From Enoplolaimus lenunculus (taxonomy: Eukaryota > Nematoda > Enoplea > Enoplida > Thoracostomopsidae), in contig JASANG010002771.1 of NCBI GenBank assembly GCA_030248215.1, positions 94,270-158,269 on the forward strand: a stretch of DNA of 64,000 nucleotides, given 5' to 3'. The position numbers and the translations under genes are program-made. The notes below the pieces were generated by a model. It did no database searches, was not told the origin of the DNA, and was given only the letters and a program-made list of their open reading frames with translations. Numbering within the stretch: position 1 is the stretch's first letter; each line of letters begins with the position of its first letter. Shown here piece by piece: positions 24,601 through 34,265 of this stretch.

Positions 24601-26612
24601 ATCTAAAAAAGAATCTAAACGTTGCTGTGTTAAACATATATAAATATGCAACAGTCCATCATATACAAGCTTATCTAACAAGTACGCAAAATGTAGTAGT
24701 TCTAGAAAAACGTACAAAAACAAAAAACTATTAAAAGCTATTGGTCATGGTCCATCATGCTTAATACAAGCTTTCTAAGATGTCTATCGAAACATAATAT
24801 AATGGAAGATCTACGAAGACTGCCAAAATATATATTTAAGTATTTAGTAGTGGATCCTCCCTGGAGCGCCATCTAATATAATAGGAATGTGCCGATTAAT
24901 TGGCATCGGTGAAAATAGGCATTTTTCGTTAGTATCGGCATCGGAACAGCCAAAAATGCCGATTTTTTGCCGATACTTTTTCCACATGACTGTCAGTTGG
25001 CATGCTATCCATTTCAGTTCATGGCGTATATCAGTGTGTCTGATCAGGGAAATTGTTACTTCTTTTGAGTTTGTGGTTTGTGTTTGAAAAAATTAATTTA
25101 AGTTAACCGATCCCATAAAATTATAATCGTTTATGGCGGTTAGGTTTAAATCTTCGCATAATCATGTAATGTAGTATCCTATCTGTTCTTTAAACATGGT
25201 GTACTAAAGTTGGAAACCGCACCGGTATCGGCATCGGCAAAAATTTTGGTATCGGCACATCACTACTATATAATTTTACCCACTCCTGGTCAGGGTTGAT
25301 GCCCCCGATTTTGTTCAGAGTCGGTGAGAGCATCATAAAACCTCTGTGGAATGTAACGACCTGAAAAATCGCATACACGTAACGCCAATACCCCACTTCT
25401 AAGAGCATTTAACATAATAAATACCTTCTCTATAAACAGGAGTTTGACTAACACTGTAAGCCTTAACCATTAACCATTACTATTATCATTTACCGCTAAA
25501 ATCAAAATACAACCCATCTTGTCGCTGCTGAACAGCTTGTATTTGTGCCCTCTGTCGCGATGCTCGAATCTCCGCCTGCTGAGCTTGTTTTTGAGCTTCT
25601 TCTGGATGTTGGGGCTGTGGTTTTTGATGCATTTGTTGTGCGCGATGATGTGCGACAAACATTTGATTTGCAGCCGCCATGGGCGCTGGTGCTCCTGATG
25701 TCGCTGTTTCAAAATAACGCTCAATACCAGATCCAAGTTCCGGAAATATGCCCGAAGCTGTTGCAGCGCTGCCCGCACCGCTAGATGCAGACATGGAATA
25801 ACGATTGCTGATGTTCTGAAACATCCGATAATCAGGTGCAATTGTAATTACTTTATTCAAGCTAGTACTGAACTCACACATTTACGTTACCAATATACCA
25901 AAACGCAGCGATTGATAAGAATTAGATACAGATGCAGGTTAAATTTACAATATGGGGTTATAACGACATGAAAATGGACATTTATTCAATTTCGAAGAAT
26001 ATACTACACTTTACTGTAGTTGCATTCCGACACTGCAACATACGTAAGGTGAATTCTGATCGCCTGCACATACTATATACATAAAAGTTATGGCTAATTT
26101 TCGTAATTTTAAGCTTGTCGAACCATCAACTGCATTTTCTAGCATCAGAATACAAGTCACTAATATTTCGCTTTCAGCATACAAATAAATAATTCGGTCG
26201 GATTTATCACTAACCTGCAACGGTATCTGATTGCCAGCCCGACCGCTTCCGTATAGGTTGTACCCTCCGACACCACTACCCGTATAATTAGAACCACCAA
26301 ATCCACCACCGTAAAGACTGCTCTGAATACCAGCACCGGTGTATGATGCAATTGCACTTTGACTTCTGTGCAGTGCAGCTGAAGGCATATCATAATATTC
26401 TCTGTGATGTTGATAGGCATGTTGTTGATGCTGATATAATCCCGCAGCAGTTGTCTCGTGATGTTGATGCGCGTACGACGGATACTCCGTTGTAAAATAA
26501 GGATTTGCTTCATGATGTCTATACGCTGCGGCGCGCCGTAACGCATTTCCTCCGCCCATGCCTGCCATTCGACGATACATCGGCCCATAATGGCTTTCTT
26601 CGTTTGCATATC
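12210..26612 (-). CDS. Giant PHYHIP-like protein with low-complexity flanks (5' end missing)
   Basis: Seven exons join in one frame: 26612-26215, 25815-25494, 24602-24525, 24262-24174, 19660-19567, 19300-19112 and 18679-12210 (2,546 codons with stop). Every junction has GT-AG borders and matching phase. Order: about 240 residues rich in Tyr, Gly, His and Gln; an FN3 domain of about 85 residues (KPKLEIWQEV, ADVKW, LEPGSWYKVTVAA); the PHYHIP C-terminal domain (FDWLYRNKPPDYW, KDKNGQPGCP, RLYFSDFYC, WVEVYYAGDI, CAVCNLYP); then about 1,950 residues of acidic, Ser/Thr-rich and finally Gln/Ala-rich sequence ending NKYGSTYY. Vertebrate PHYHIP and PHYHIPL are only about 330-380 residues. The core assignment is firm. 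The link of the first two exons rests on phase and spacing. The initiator exon was not found. Function is unknown; the flanks suggest a prion-like or scaffold protein. Confidence 0.85.
12657..12830 (-). repeat. Alternating Gln and Ala/Val runs in the coding tail
   Basis: The minus frame alternates Gln runs of five to seven with AAAVV-type blocks, for example IQQQQQQQAAAVVVQQQQ. Several near-identical units suggest expansion of a coding minisatellite within the exon. Confidence 0.85.
13458..13553 (-). repeat. Coding CAA/CAG microsatellite (32 Gln codons)
   Basis: An uninterrupted run of TTG/CTG on the plus strand, read as CAA/CAG on the minus strand. CAA predominates, with single CAG codons scattered through, which normally limits slippage. 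Shorter Gln runs flank it, and a His run sits near 13381-13395. Confidence 0.97.
19112..19300 (-). CDS. PHYHIP C-terminal domain, first exon, giant paralogue
   Basis: Acceptor GTTTTTTCAG, donor AATG|GTATGT, 189 bases. It encodes LSKAEMSELHRKASAFIG, FDWLYRNKPPDYWEKV and YPKDKNGQPGCPIN, colinear with human PHYHIP and with exon 4357-4175 of the neighbour. Confidence 0.95.
19567..19660 (-). CDS. FN3 last exon of the giant PHYHIP-like gene
   Basis: Acceptor ATATTGTAG, donor GCTG|GTAAGT, 94 bases. It encodes LEPGSWYKVTVAAVSKKSN, matching LSPRTEYSVAVQTAVKQS of human PHYHIP, and ends SDSFKA. Confidence 0.9.
19866..20118. mobile_element. hAT-like MITE
   Basis: Perfect 18 bp inverted ends CAGGGTGCAACCGGAATT and AATTCCGGTTGCACCCTG. 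CAGGG ends and a size of 253 bp fit a non-autonomous hAT element. It lies in the 4.5 kb intron of the giant PHYHIP-like gene. Confidence 0.85.
20119..20850 (+). other. Unidentified coding-like stretch interrupted by a hAT-like MITE
   Basis: The plus strand at 20119-20376 is open and has coding composition (a QQHQQLQHQH stretch, a Ser/Gly-rich part and DYGHLAV). A short open continuation with codon-like composition follows at 20767-20850. Between them sits a MITE (20377-20766) whose flanks carry near-identical octamers. I do not recognise the protein. It could be an exon of a plus-strand gene nested in the intron, a captured gene fragment or a decayed copy. Confidence 0.4.
20377..20766. mobile_element. 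hAT-like MITE, inverted second copy with internal insertion
   Basis: Ends CAAAGTGCAACC and GGCACCCTG match the copy at 19866 in inverted orientation. The flanks CTTGCTGT and ACTGCTGT share six of eight bases, consistent with the 8 bp duplication hAT elements make. About 120 bp of unrelated sequence near 20520-20640 is absent from the first copy. Confidence 0.8.
20851..24173. other. Rest of the 4.5 kb intron
   Basis: A GC-richer block at 20930-21530 has short coding-like frames on both strands (minus frame near 20936-21124, plus frame 21335-21523) but no recognised family. The remainder is AT-rich with nothing supported. Confidence 0.4.
24174..24262 (-). CDS. FN3 middle exon of the giant PHYHIP-like gene
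   Basis: Acceptor TATTTTTTAG, donor AAAG|GTGTGT, 89 bases. It encodes DNFFYRVSVIGPVSSQ to KTSCKIK. Phase 1 in and phase 0 out, as in exon 7489-7371 of the paralogue. Confidence 0.75.
24525..24602 (-). CDS. FN3 first exon of the giant PHYHIP-like gene
   Basis: Acceptor CTTTTTTAG, donor AATA|GTATGT, 78 bases. The peptide KPKLEIWQEVTSIQADVKWK has the FN3 A-B strand pattern ending in the core Trp, and lines up with PHSIEINNITCDSFRISW of human PHYHIP. Confidence 0.75.
24879..25268. mobile_element. hAT-like MITE with ATGTGCCGAT ends
   Basis: Left TAGGAATGTGCCGATTAAT and right ATCGGCACATCACTA form inverted ends. GGCATCGG sub-motifs repeat inside. The flanks TAATATAA and CTATATAA are a possible degraded 8 bp duplication. 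Located in an intron of the giant PHYHIP-like gene. Confidence 0.75.
25494..25815 (-). CDS. Second low-complexity exon of the giant PHYHIP-like gene
   Basis: Acceptor GATGTTTCAG; phase 0 in. It encodes NISNRYSMSASSGAGS, then an Ala/Gln/Arg-rich likely helical segment (EEAQKQAQQAEIRASRQRAQ) and DGLYFDFS. The donor AGCG|GTAAAT leaves one base (G). Added to the AT that opens exon 24602 it makes GAT (Asp), keeping frame. Without splicing the frame stops one codon later, so a terminal exon of another gene is the alternative reading. Confidence 0.65.
26215..26612 (-). CDS. N-terminal low-complexity exon of the giant PHYHIP-like gene
   Basis: Acceptor TTTGTTAG, donor TTGCAG|GTTAGT, 132 whole codons. 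It reads YANEESHYGPMYRRMAGMGG, a His/Gln/Tyr stretch (QHQQHAYQHHREYY) and a Gly/Tyr/Ser stretch (GGGFGGSNYTGSGVGGYN). No known domain is recognised. Composition is clearly coding on this strand. It could instead belong to a separate gene if the phase match with downstream exons is fortuitous. Confidence 0.7.
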
Positions 26613-27846
26613 CTAACAAACACAAAACCACACAGCATAACAAAAAATTCTACGTTTTTATATTTTATAAACACAGAACAAATACATACGATAAAAAGAC
26701 TGTATATATAATACATCTGTAATATTAAATAAATTTATTCATTTATATATTTTATTTCCGCGAAAAATTACATACACGTTTTAAAGCAGTATTTGCCTTG
26801 CCTATGTAATTATTATTTTTCGCACTAATTTTAAACTAAATACTTTGCTGTATCAACACAAGAAAGAATGCAATCTAAACAAAATTAAAACTACAAACGT
26901 ACCGTGATAAAAGGACATCTCAGAAAAGTATAGCAATGTATATCATCAAAGCGATCCGTTATGCTATGAACCACAAACGGAAAACTGTAACTCTTCCAGC
27001 AACGCGACAACCGTATGAAACAACTTTTAACACATACTACGAATCTTTTGATATATTTTTAATGTGTTTTCCACAATTTCTAAAAATTGGAACAACAACA
27101 ACAACCAGGGGCCTACACAGGAATTTTTTGGAGGGATGCTTCAATGTTCGGGTGGGGGTCCTAAGAAAAACGGAAGCGGATGAGAAAATTCCATACAATC
27201 ACATCGCTTTTCTGACTGCGTTTCTGTCGCATTACAAGAGGGTGATAAAGATTTTTCGTAGCATCGGGTATTAAAACTGGAATCGATGTTGGCATATTTT
27301 CAAAATATAAATCGGTATCGGCAAAAATTTTGCTATCGGCGCATTTCTAAAATTTTCGCTCATGTAATCTGTTGCATCCGGGTCCGGATTTTCACATCAC
27401 ACGATTCCGGGTCCGAAAGATAAAGCAGGTGCTGTGCAGACCGTTATACAGACCCACCTTCGAACAGAGGTCATGCAGACTGTGCAATTCTGACATTCAC
27501 GTTCCCGAGAAACATATACTGCCCAGTGCACGCATATGTTCTGATGCATTGCCCTTTTGGACCCCATTTTAAGTTAGTTTACATAAGTTCTAATAACTGG
27601 TTTGGTTACATAGTATCGGAATCCTCCGCAAAACCAGTAAGTCATAATTAAAACAACACAACACAACATAACAACATAAGCCCTCCACCAGCTAAGTGAT
27701 TACGCACTGTAATCCTGACAAATACGTAGCCTAATTTAAATTCCAAGAGTCTATGTGGAGCCTGTCGGTATATGTGAACGTAAGTGTATGTAAAGCAAAT
27801 GTTGCCATGCCTGTGCACATATACCGGTATTAGAAATTGTTGCAAC

Positions 27847-27918
27847 GACCGCGTGGTGTAGTGGTAGCATGCTTGGTTTGAGCGCAAGAGGGCCGAGGTT
27901 CGATTCCCGGCGTGGTCA
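27847..27918 (+). tRNA. tRNA-like sequence (Arg-type acceptor), probably a pseudogene or SINE head
   Basis: The acceptor halves GACCGCG and CGTGGTC pair along all seven positions, followed by A. The A-box-like TGGTGTAGTGG and B box GGTTCGATTCC are present. The anticodon arm has a mismatched last pair (G-G) and the T stem needs a bulged A, so it is not a clean tRNA. The loop would read TGA. Acceptor sequence resembles animal tRNA-Arg. Confidence 0.5.
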
Positions 27919-28311
27919 TTAACTTTGGACAGAACTTCAGACAGGCGCGTGCAGACCGTACAGTACCAACAGAGCCAACGACCCAGCCTACCGAGACCGA
28001 GACTTTTGATCTCGGTCTAGCTCAATTTTTACCCGTTACCTACAAGAAAAATATAATTTTTCTAACAAACGTTTGGGATACTTCGTTATCTGCTCAGAAT
28101 TGCATGTAGGTGGCGCAGCCAAGTAAATTTCTATAAAATTGGGTAAAAATGGTTGTTATATTTCCCCCTTGTTAATATTTAAATTAACTGTACTATGGAG
28201 TATTTTTTATATTAGGTTAACGGATATTGTATTACGGTGACTGGATATTGTTTGGTTGTATTTAGATTTTAAATGAGTTTAGATTTCGGCTGAACATATT
28301 CTGATTACTGG

Positions 28312-28701
28312 GTGCGTCACACGTTAACGCCTAGTGGGTTGCATGGTTGCAACATACCATTTGAGGCATGGTGTTTTGATTTTGAAGCCAATGTAGGAGT
28401 TAAGTGGGAGTTTCCTTGGAGTTTAATAACAGTGTTACGTATGTTAATCCTTGCGTTAGTATTTACAGACATAATATTTATTTCGTTGTTTACCAAAATG
28501 TTACAACCGGCCGCGTCAAATCAGAGCGATGACATTTCCACAAGCGCATCGTATTCAGGACACATACACACACCTAATACCTTGCAAATCCGATATTGTC
28601 GACTAATTCGAACAAATAAACTAGTACCACATATCAAAATAAAGTTAAGCAGATTGTATGCGACCGTCAGAGCCAATATTAGTAAAATCATTACTTGGTG
28701 A
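28312..28701 (+). CDS. Possible membrane-protein exon, weak
   Basis: An open frame of 129 codons on the plus strand with a hydrophobic segment near its middle (ITVLRMLILALVFTDIIFIS) preceded by an aromatic-rich stretch (EAWCFDFEANVGVKWEFPW). The first in-frame ATG is at 28441; an acceptor-like CCTAG lies near 28332. No family is recognised with confidence. Composition is protein-like, but an isolated chance ORF is quite possible. Confidence 0.2.
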   Translation: MRHTLTPSGLHGCNIPFEAWCFDFEANVGVKWEFPWSLITVLRMLILALVFTDIIFISLFTKMLQPAASNQSDDISTSASYSGHIHTPNTLQIRYCRLIRTNKLVPHIKIKLSRLYATVRANISKIITW

Positions 28702-28958
28702 CCAACTGTAAACCTAAGTCTAAACCATTCATGTCATAATGTAATAAAATATTCACTTAGCGGAAACAGGAGCCTTCAAAACAGTTACGAGCAAAACATT
28801 GCTCTGTAGTTTCTTCAAGTTAAACTAACTTAGCTAATAAAAACTAAAAACTTATTTATCACATTTTCACCTTTTTGGTCTCTGACAGAACTGCACGGTC
28901 AGGATGACCCCTTTCCTCGATATACATTGTTTTTCACCTTAATTTCTCCGAAACATAT

Positions 28959-29031
28959 GGCCGCGCCGGGAATCGAACCTCGGACCTCTCGCTCGCGAGT
29001 CAAGCGCGATACCCATTACACCACGCGGCCG
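28959..29031 (-). tRNA. tRNA-like sequence (Arg-type acceptor), probably a pseudogene or SINE head
   Basis: Minus strand: GGCCGCG and CGCGGCC pair perfectly, with TGGTGTAATGG (A-box-like) and GGTTCGATTCC (B box). It shares the bulged-A T arm (CCGAGG...CCCGG) and an unpaired last anticodon-stem position with the copy at 27847, so the two are related. No TTTT terminator follows directly. Confidence 0.5.
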
Positions 29032-29389
29032 ATATCATAATTTCCTCTGGTGGTATATGTGCACGAGTATGTTTGCGTGGTAACATTATACATCCTGCAC
29101 ATACACGACCTACACCGCGTATACTCACAGTCCCGATTTGCAAACCGCTGAGTCAAAAAAGCAAGACCGAGACCGAAACCAGCTAAATCCCGAGACTAAC
29201 CGAGACCGCCCATCCCTGCCGAGGCCTTCGTTTTAGCTGCGGCTGCGGATTTATTTTTAAATTTATTTTGTTTTTGATTTGAAATCTAACGAAAGTGGCA
29301 CAGCTACTTACTGCCGTGAGCGCAATCTTAAATTACCGCACTCTGAACACGGTATTCAGTGAAAAATAAGATGAACGGTCGAGAAACGA

Positions 29390-29460
29390 CGGGTCGGGCA
29401 GTAGTAGAGCATTCGCTTTTTAATCCGTAGATTTGAGAGTTCGATCCCGGCTCCAGAGGG
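29390..29460 (+). pseudogene. Degenerate tRNA-like sequence (Lys-like)
   Basis: GGCAGTAGTAGAGCATTCGC resembles a D arm, CTTTTTAATC a Lys anticodon loop and GAGTTCGATCCCGG a T arm, but acceptor pairing is poor. Confidence 0.35.
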
Positions 29461-29904
29461 CTGCTTTAACAGATTCGTACCTATACTGACACCTAGTGCT
29501 TAAGTTAACATATAGCAACAATACCTAATGTAATTCTTTTAGTTTCAAGCGATCCGCATGAAAAAATACTCCGTATGATATGGCCTACGTCCAGTACAAC
29601 CCTCATTTATTAGATCCACCATGTACAATAGCTAAGTAATTGCCATTTCGTTCACAAGTTAATTGTTGATGGGCAAGATGACATACAATCAAATACCAAA
29701 ACGTTAATATATTCGAACAATGTATAGATCAAAGTCATACTAGTAACATGAGCAATTTAATATGTCGAAGTTCAAGCCTTAGCGTTAAGATAAGCCTACA
29801 CCTGAGTCTTATCCTAAAGCCTAAATTCAGAGCAAAAAGTTAGTCTAAAAATTATACTTACACTATTGCAGCCTACCGTAGTTTAGCTTAACAAGCAAAA
29901 ACAG

Positions 29905-30100
29905 CCATGCCAACTGTTAATTTCGCTCAATTTAATAGTGTGCACATGGTCCAGTTTCACAGTGTTCCAATCTCCCATTTTCCCAGTCTTCCAGTTTCCC
30001 AGTATCTCAGCGCCCCAGTTTCCCAGGGACACAGTTTACTAGTATCTCTGTCTTTCTCGCAGGGAACCGTATCCCAGTCTCCCATGCAGGGCGCAGTGCC
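29905..30100. repeat. CCCAGTTT-type low-complexity tract
   Basis: Repeated CCAGTTTCCCAGT and CTCCCA units with heavy divergence. The plus frame reads as repeated PVSQ-like units, an artefact of the repeat. Confidence 0.7.
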
Positions 30101-30718
30101 CTTATAATTAACACAGGCCAACTGTATATAAACTTGCCTTTCAGTCTTGCTACGTGCCTGGATATAACCATATGGACAACGATGAGTGCCTTGAAGCCGG
30201 AGTCCTCCAAATGAATGATATTGGAAGCTGTTTTACAACTCCTGGAGCTTCTGCTCGGACTGGCGGACCCAGGCGGTATGGGGCGACGTTTGAACCAACT
30301 GGCCCTGTCGTTTTAAAGTTTTTCGATGCAAATGGTTTATATGAAGCTTAACGTGTTGGCCAACTAAGCTTCAAAAATATAGCGAGTTTCAGCGAAATTG
30401 GTCAATTTTAAAATATCAAGCAATTTGTTGCGAAACCTGGCATGAAAAAACCGTACTCTACAGGGCGGTCATCCCCTGAATGTGCAAATTGGATGTACTA
30501 AGAAAATTCGCAGTTTCTTAAACTGCGGGGGACACTATATCCCACTGCGTGGGTGGGGATGATGGGTGGGTAGTAAAAAAACTTGATAAACATCTACGGT
30601 AACGCTGCGCTATCTAAAACACAAGTTAATGGTAGCTAATAAACACTGTTGCCTTTATAAACAAACGTCTTTTCTGAAATTTTCGCGGCACTGAATTATA
30701 TTTGATTTCGCTGTAGTT

Positions 30719-30887
30719 CGGGACTTGTAGCCAAGGGGACGGCCAGGAGAGACTTAGCCCCCGTTGGAAAAATTTTGGCTCCCATAGAGAATTTTCAACC
30801 TTGCTTGTAAAGTCAACGAAAACCTATATATGCCTCTCGTGATAATTTTTTTAGCCCAACTAACAAGGTGGACTGGCTACGGGCCTG
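30719..30887. mobile_element. GTAGCCAAGGGG-type MITE
   Basis: About 165 bp with imperfect inverted ends TTGTAGCCAAGG and GGCTACGGGCC. Hallmark interior TTTTCAACCTTGCTTGTAAA. At least eight copies in the window. Confidence 0.75.
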
Positions 30888-31177
30888 TCTGGATCGGGAA
30901 TGACATGCCTTACCTTAGTAAAATCGTAACAGAGGTCACAAATCAACGGATCATCATCTACAGCTTGTTTGGCAGATACTCTAATTTTATTTCGTTTACA
31001 GACCTATAGCAGACAACGGCTTTTGGGTACAGTATACCAATCAAAACCCTATAGAACGTTAGCGTGAGAATAAGTATATCTCGAATATTATTCTGATTCT
31101 CAAATAGCAGCTACGATACATTTGTAATACAAGCCATGCGCAGAGCAAATGTTACTGGGGCGACACCGAATTTTTAT

Positions 31178-31386
31178 ACGACGCCGTCAGTCACCCGTAC
31201 GACGCCGTCCGTCACCCGTACGACGCCGTCCGTCACCCGTACGACGCCGTCCGTCACCCGTACGACGCCGTCCGTCACCCGTACGACGCCGTCCGTCACC
31301 CGTACGACGCCGTCCGTCACCCGTACGACGCCGTCCGTCACCCGTACGACGCCGTCCGTCACCCGTACGACGCCGTTCGTCACTGT
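31178..31386. repeat. 21-bp tandem array inside a foldback element
   Basis: About ten copies of GTACGACGCCGTCCGTCACC (plus one C) in near-perfect order. A unit length divisible by three keeps frames open on both strands, so the Thr-Pro-Ser-Val and Arg-rich ORFs here are artefacts. It is the expanded arm of the CGTACGG foldback family. Confidence 0.93.
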
Positions 31387-31545
31387 GCGGTATCGTACGC
31401 AAATAACTCACGTACGATGACGTATAGTTACGGACGGCGTCGTATGGGTGACGGACGGCGTAGTACGGTACCGTACGGGCGCGCAGTACGGTATATACCG
31501 TGCGGGTGACGGGCACCGTCCGTCGCCAATAGTATAGCGCAACCA
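31387..31545. mobile_element. CGTACGG foldback element, second arm
   Basis: GTGCGGTATCGTACG ... ACTCACGTACGATGACG forms a central inverted segment. The distal part GGACGGCGTCGTATGGGTGA and GTCGCCAATAGTATAGCGC matches the copies at 37 and 63 kb. Confidence 0.7.
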
Positions 31546-31659
31546 TTACTCGGGCAAAAGAAAATTTTTATACAAACTAAGTATTATGCCTCCCTTTACG
31601 GGTCTCGCTGTTCTTAAATTGGGTGTAAAAAATAAAATATTCATACTAAACAGGGAACA

Positions 31660-32035
31660 TCCGGAGGTCTGCCTCCCGGCTTCGGCTCCGGCAGAAAATC
31701 GGCATCTGTCTCCGGCTCCGATAGAATTTTTGCCGGAGGTTCCGGCAATTTCGGTAGTAAAATTTTGCATAATTTTGCCAAATTTATCTATTTAGCGCGT
31801 TTCGTTTTACTTTTGTCGCAATTTTCAGGAAAGAATTTCTGAAATTTCGCCGAAAATTAGCGCAAAACCAAACAACTTAAACAACATATTGTAGATATTG
31901 GCTAAAAGTAACTAATTAACCATCAATTTTTACAACCTAAAATTTCGCCTCATCTCCGCCTCTGGCAAGTTGTCGCTGACCTCCGGCTCCGCCCAGCTCC
32001 GGTATTTTTCACCTCTGGTTGCACCCTACAAACTT
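31660..32035. mobile_element. hAT-like MITE remnant rich in GGCTCCGG
   Basis: GCTTCGGCTCCGGC repeats at the left and CTCCGGTATTTTTCACCTCTG plus GGTTGCACCCTA at the right resemble a diverged relative of the MITE at 19866. Confidence 0.55.
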
Positions 32036-32524
32036 ACCCACAGAACAATTTGTAGTATCCAACTTTTAAACTACGGTACAAATTGTTTATAGCGCTTGTG
32101 TGACTTATACTTTACATAAGCTATATAAGTCCATTCTGCCAGAGTTAGTCAGTGAAACATATTATAGAGACACGTTTTTGGCTAGGGCTCATATATAGAG
32201 AACCCTTTTGAAATTCCGTATTACGATGACATTTAACCTATACAAATCAAATATGCCTCCCTCGCAGGATGACAAATTTATAGTTGTGCCAGGAGAGCTA
32301 ATCATTTTTCTAGTGGGGCATACAAGGATTTTCGACGCCTTACAAACAGCCAAAATTGTTTCCCAGTTAAATACAAACAAGCTGTGACCCTGTATGATTC
32401 GATGGGGACTTCGTAGGTCGTTTCCCTACTACAACCTCATCCAGTACCAGTCGTAAAACTGAAAAATATCAATTAGAAGCCCCCGAGGTTATGGACCCCT
32501 AGAATTGAACGTTTACCTTGTGAT

Positions 32525-33125
32525 TTGATACACACAAAGTAAATTGTCTCAAAATTTCAAGACTCATACTTTCTTAAATTTTCAAGACATAAATGTGTTG
32601 TGTTTCAGACATTAATAGCCTTAAACAGCTCAGAAATTCGTTTCTTAAATGTCTAAAACATATATGTCTTATATTCAAGAAATCATTTTCTTGTTTGTGT
32701 ATAAAAAAACTTGCTCCGTTTATATTTTTAAGCGTGTATATAAATGATCGAATTTCAAAGATATTTCGGTTGGAGCTCAGGATCCTCCAAATTAAGTTTA
32801 CGTCTTTGACGTATCTTAGGTTGTAAAATTAGGCTATTGGGTTGAGCTGTAGCCCCCCCAATTTTGTAGCCGGTTTTCATGGGAAATCTGTTTTATTCAA
32901 GACATATTTGTCATTTATACTTCAGAAATATTTTTCTGAATCGTTTATAAAACAAAGTTTTAAATGTAAAACATTTAAGTGCGATAAATTTTACATCAAT
33001 AATTGTGAAAAATTTAAGAAATAAAAGTTTTGAATTCACGACATATATGCCTGGAGTCTGTATCAAGACATAATTGTCTTAAATTTCAGACAACATGTGT
33101 TGAATACACGACAATTTATATTGTG
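32525..33125. mobile_element. AAGACATTAATGTCTT-type repeat
   Basis: Shares CAGACATTAATAGCCTTAAA and CTCAGAAATTC with the inverted copy at 60455-61195. Many short palindromes of the AAGACAT...ATGTCTT type. Small homologous frames (VSDINSLKQLRNS) occur in both copies, but nothing long enough to be a transposase. Confidence 0.65.
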
Positions 33126-33251
33126 TGGACAAAAATACGTCTTGTTTCCAGGCTCGCTGGGTTTCGTCAATTGATTGGCTCGATTTTAGAGGGCGTCCAA
33201 AATTGAAAGTTTGTTTTCGGATGTAAGGTGCCTTGCCTGAGGTTAGTTTGC

Positions 33252-33417
33252 TCAGGCCTGTAGTTAGCTCACCTTGCTGGGGGGGGGGGGCTGAAATGTT
33301 CCATGAGTGGCATTCGAGGGTTTTCAATGAGTTACAAGTAAGGTTGAAAATTATCTAGGGGGCCAAAAATTTTCCAGGGGGCTCAGCTCCCCTGGCCCCC
33401 CTCATTGGTTACGGGAA
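33252..33417. mobile_element. GTAGCC-type MITE, inverted copy
   Basis: Reverse orientation of the 30719 element: AGTTAGCTCACCTTGCTGG ... CCCCTCATTGGTTACGGG, with a G-run near 33279. Confidence 0.7.
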
Positions 33418-33847
33418 AGTCTTTACTAATTGAAATTAGGATTGTAAACTATGAATCGATCAAACATACATATATGTGTTTATAAACTTTTCTTGGGCAG
33501 AACCATTCCAAAACTAATATTTTGTATCGGATTTGATGTAAAAAAAGCGTTTGGTTTCTAGCTCGCTTCACTCGCGATAACTTCTTCTACTACTGCTGTA
33601 CCAATTGAATTTAAAAAAATTTTATGCCTTCTATGGGGCTACGCAGTTTTCAGGTTTTTGGGGGCCTTGCACTTACTAATGCCGGCGCAGTTCTCAACAA
33701 TCATGTTTGTTTGGATATGTGGTGTTGCGGATAAATATAGCATGCGACACTAGCAATGCTATTTGAATGTCAACTGGATATAAACTTCAACCTTCAATTA
33801 CTAGGGGATCTAGTAATCAATGCATTTCGTCTCTTGGACCCTCAAAA

Positions 33848-34265
33848 TACTGTAGTAACCCAAATAAGAAGGGGGATTGATATTTATTTGGCCTCTCCAG
33901 AGGGTACCCCTCCTTGTTATTCGGTTAGGGACTGTTATTTAATTTAACCCAAGCTCCGCCACCCGTCGTTACTCTACTATTAAACGTTTATTTGTCATGT
34001 ATCAATAGCTTGAGAGATAATGCAAGGTTATACTTAGGAATGTACTTTCAAAATTAAAGTACGCTTTAAAGTTTCGATTTCAAATTTTATTTGGTCCGGA
34101 AGTAATTTTTGCGCTACAATTAGGAATAATTGACATTTATGGACTCCCAATTAGCGTTTAGGTACTCTATCCGCTTAGGGACTCTTATTAGGGATACGGA
34201 CTCATTGATTGGGATCAAAATGGGGACCCCCTTATTACTCCCCCCTTATTCGTGTCACTACAGTA
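33848..34265. mobile_element. TACTGTAGTGACCCGAATAAG-type MITE, inverted copy
   Basis: TACTGTAGTAACCCAAATAAG at the left and TTATTCGTGTCACTACAGTA at the right; interior is inverted relative to 9851. Confidence 0.85.

Noticed and set aside
31136-31546. Four overlapping repetitive ORFs
   Set aside because: All are translations of the 21 bp array in different frames and strands.
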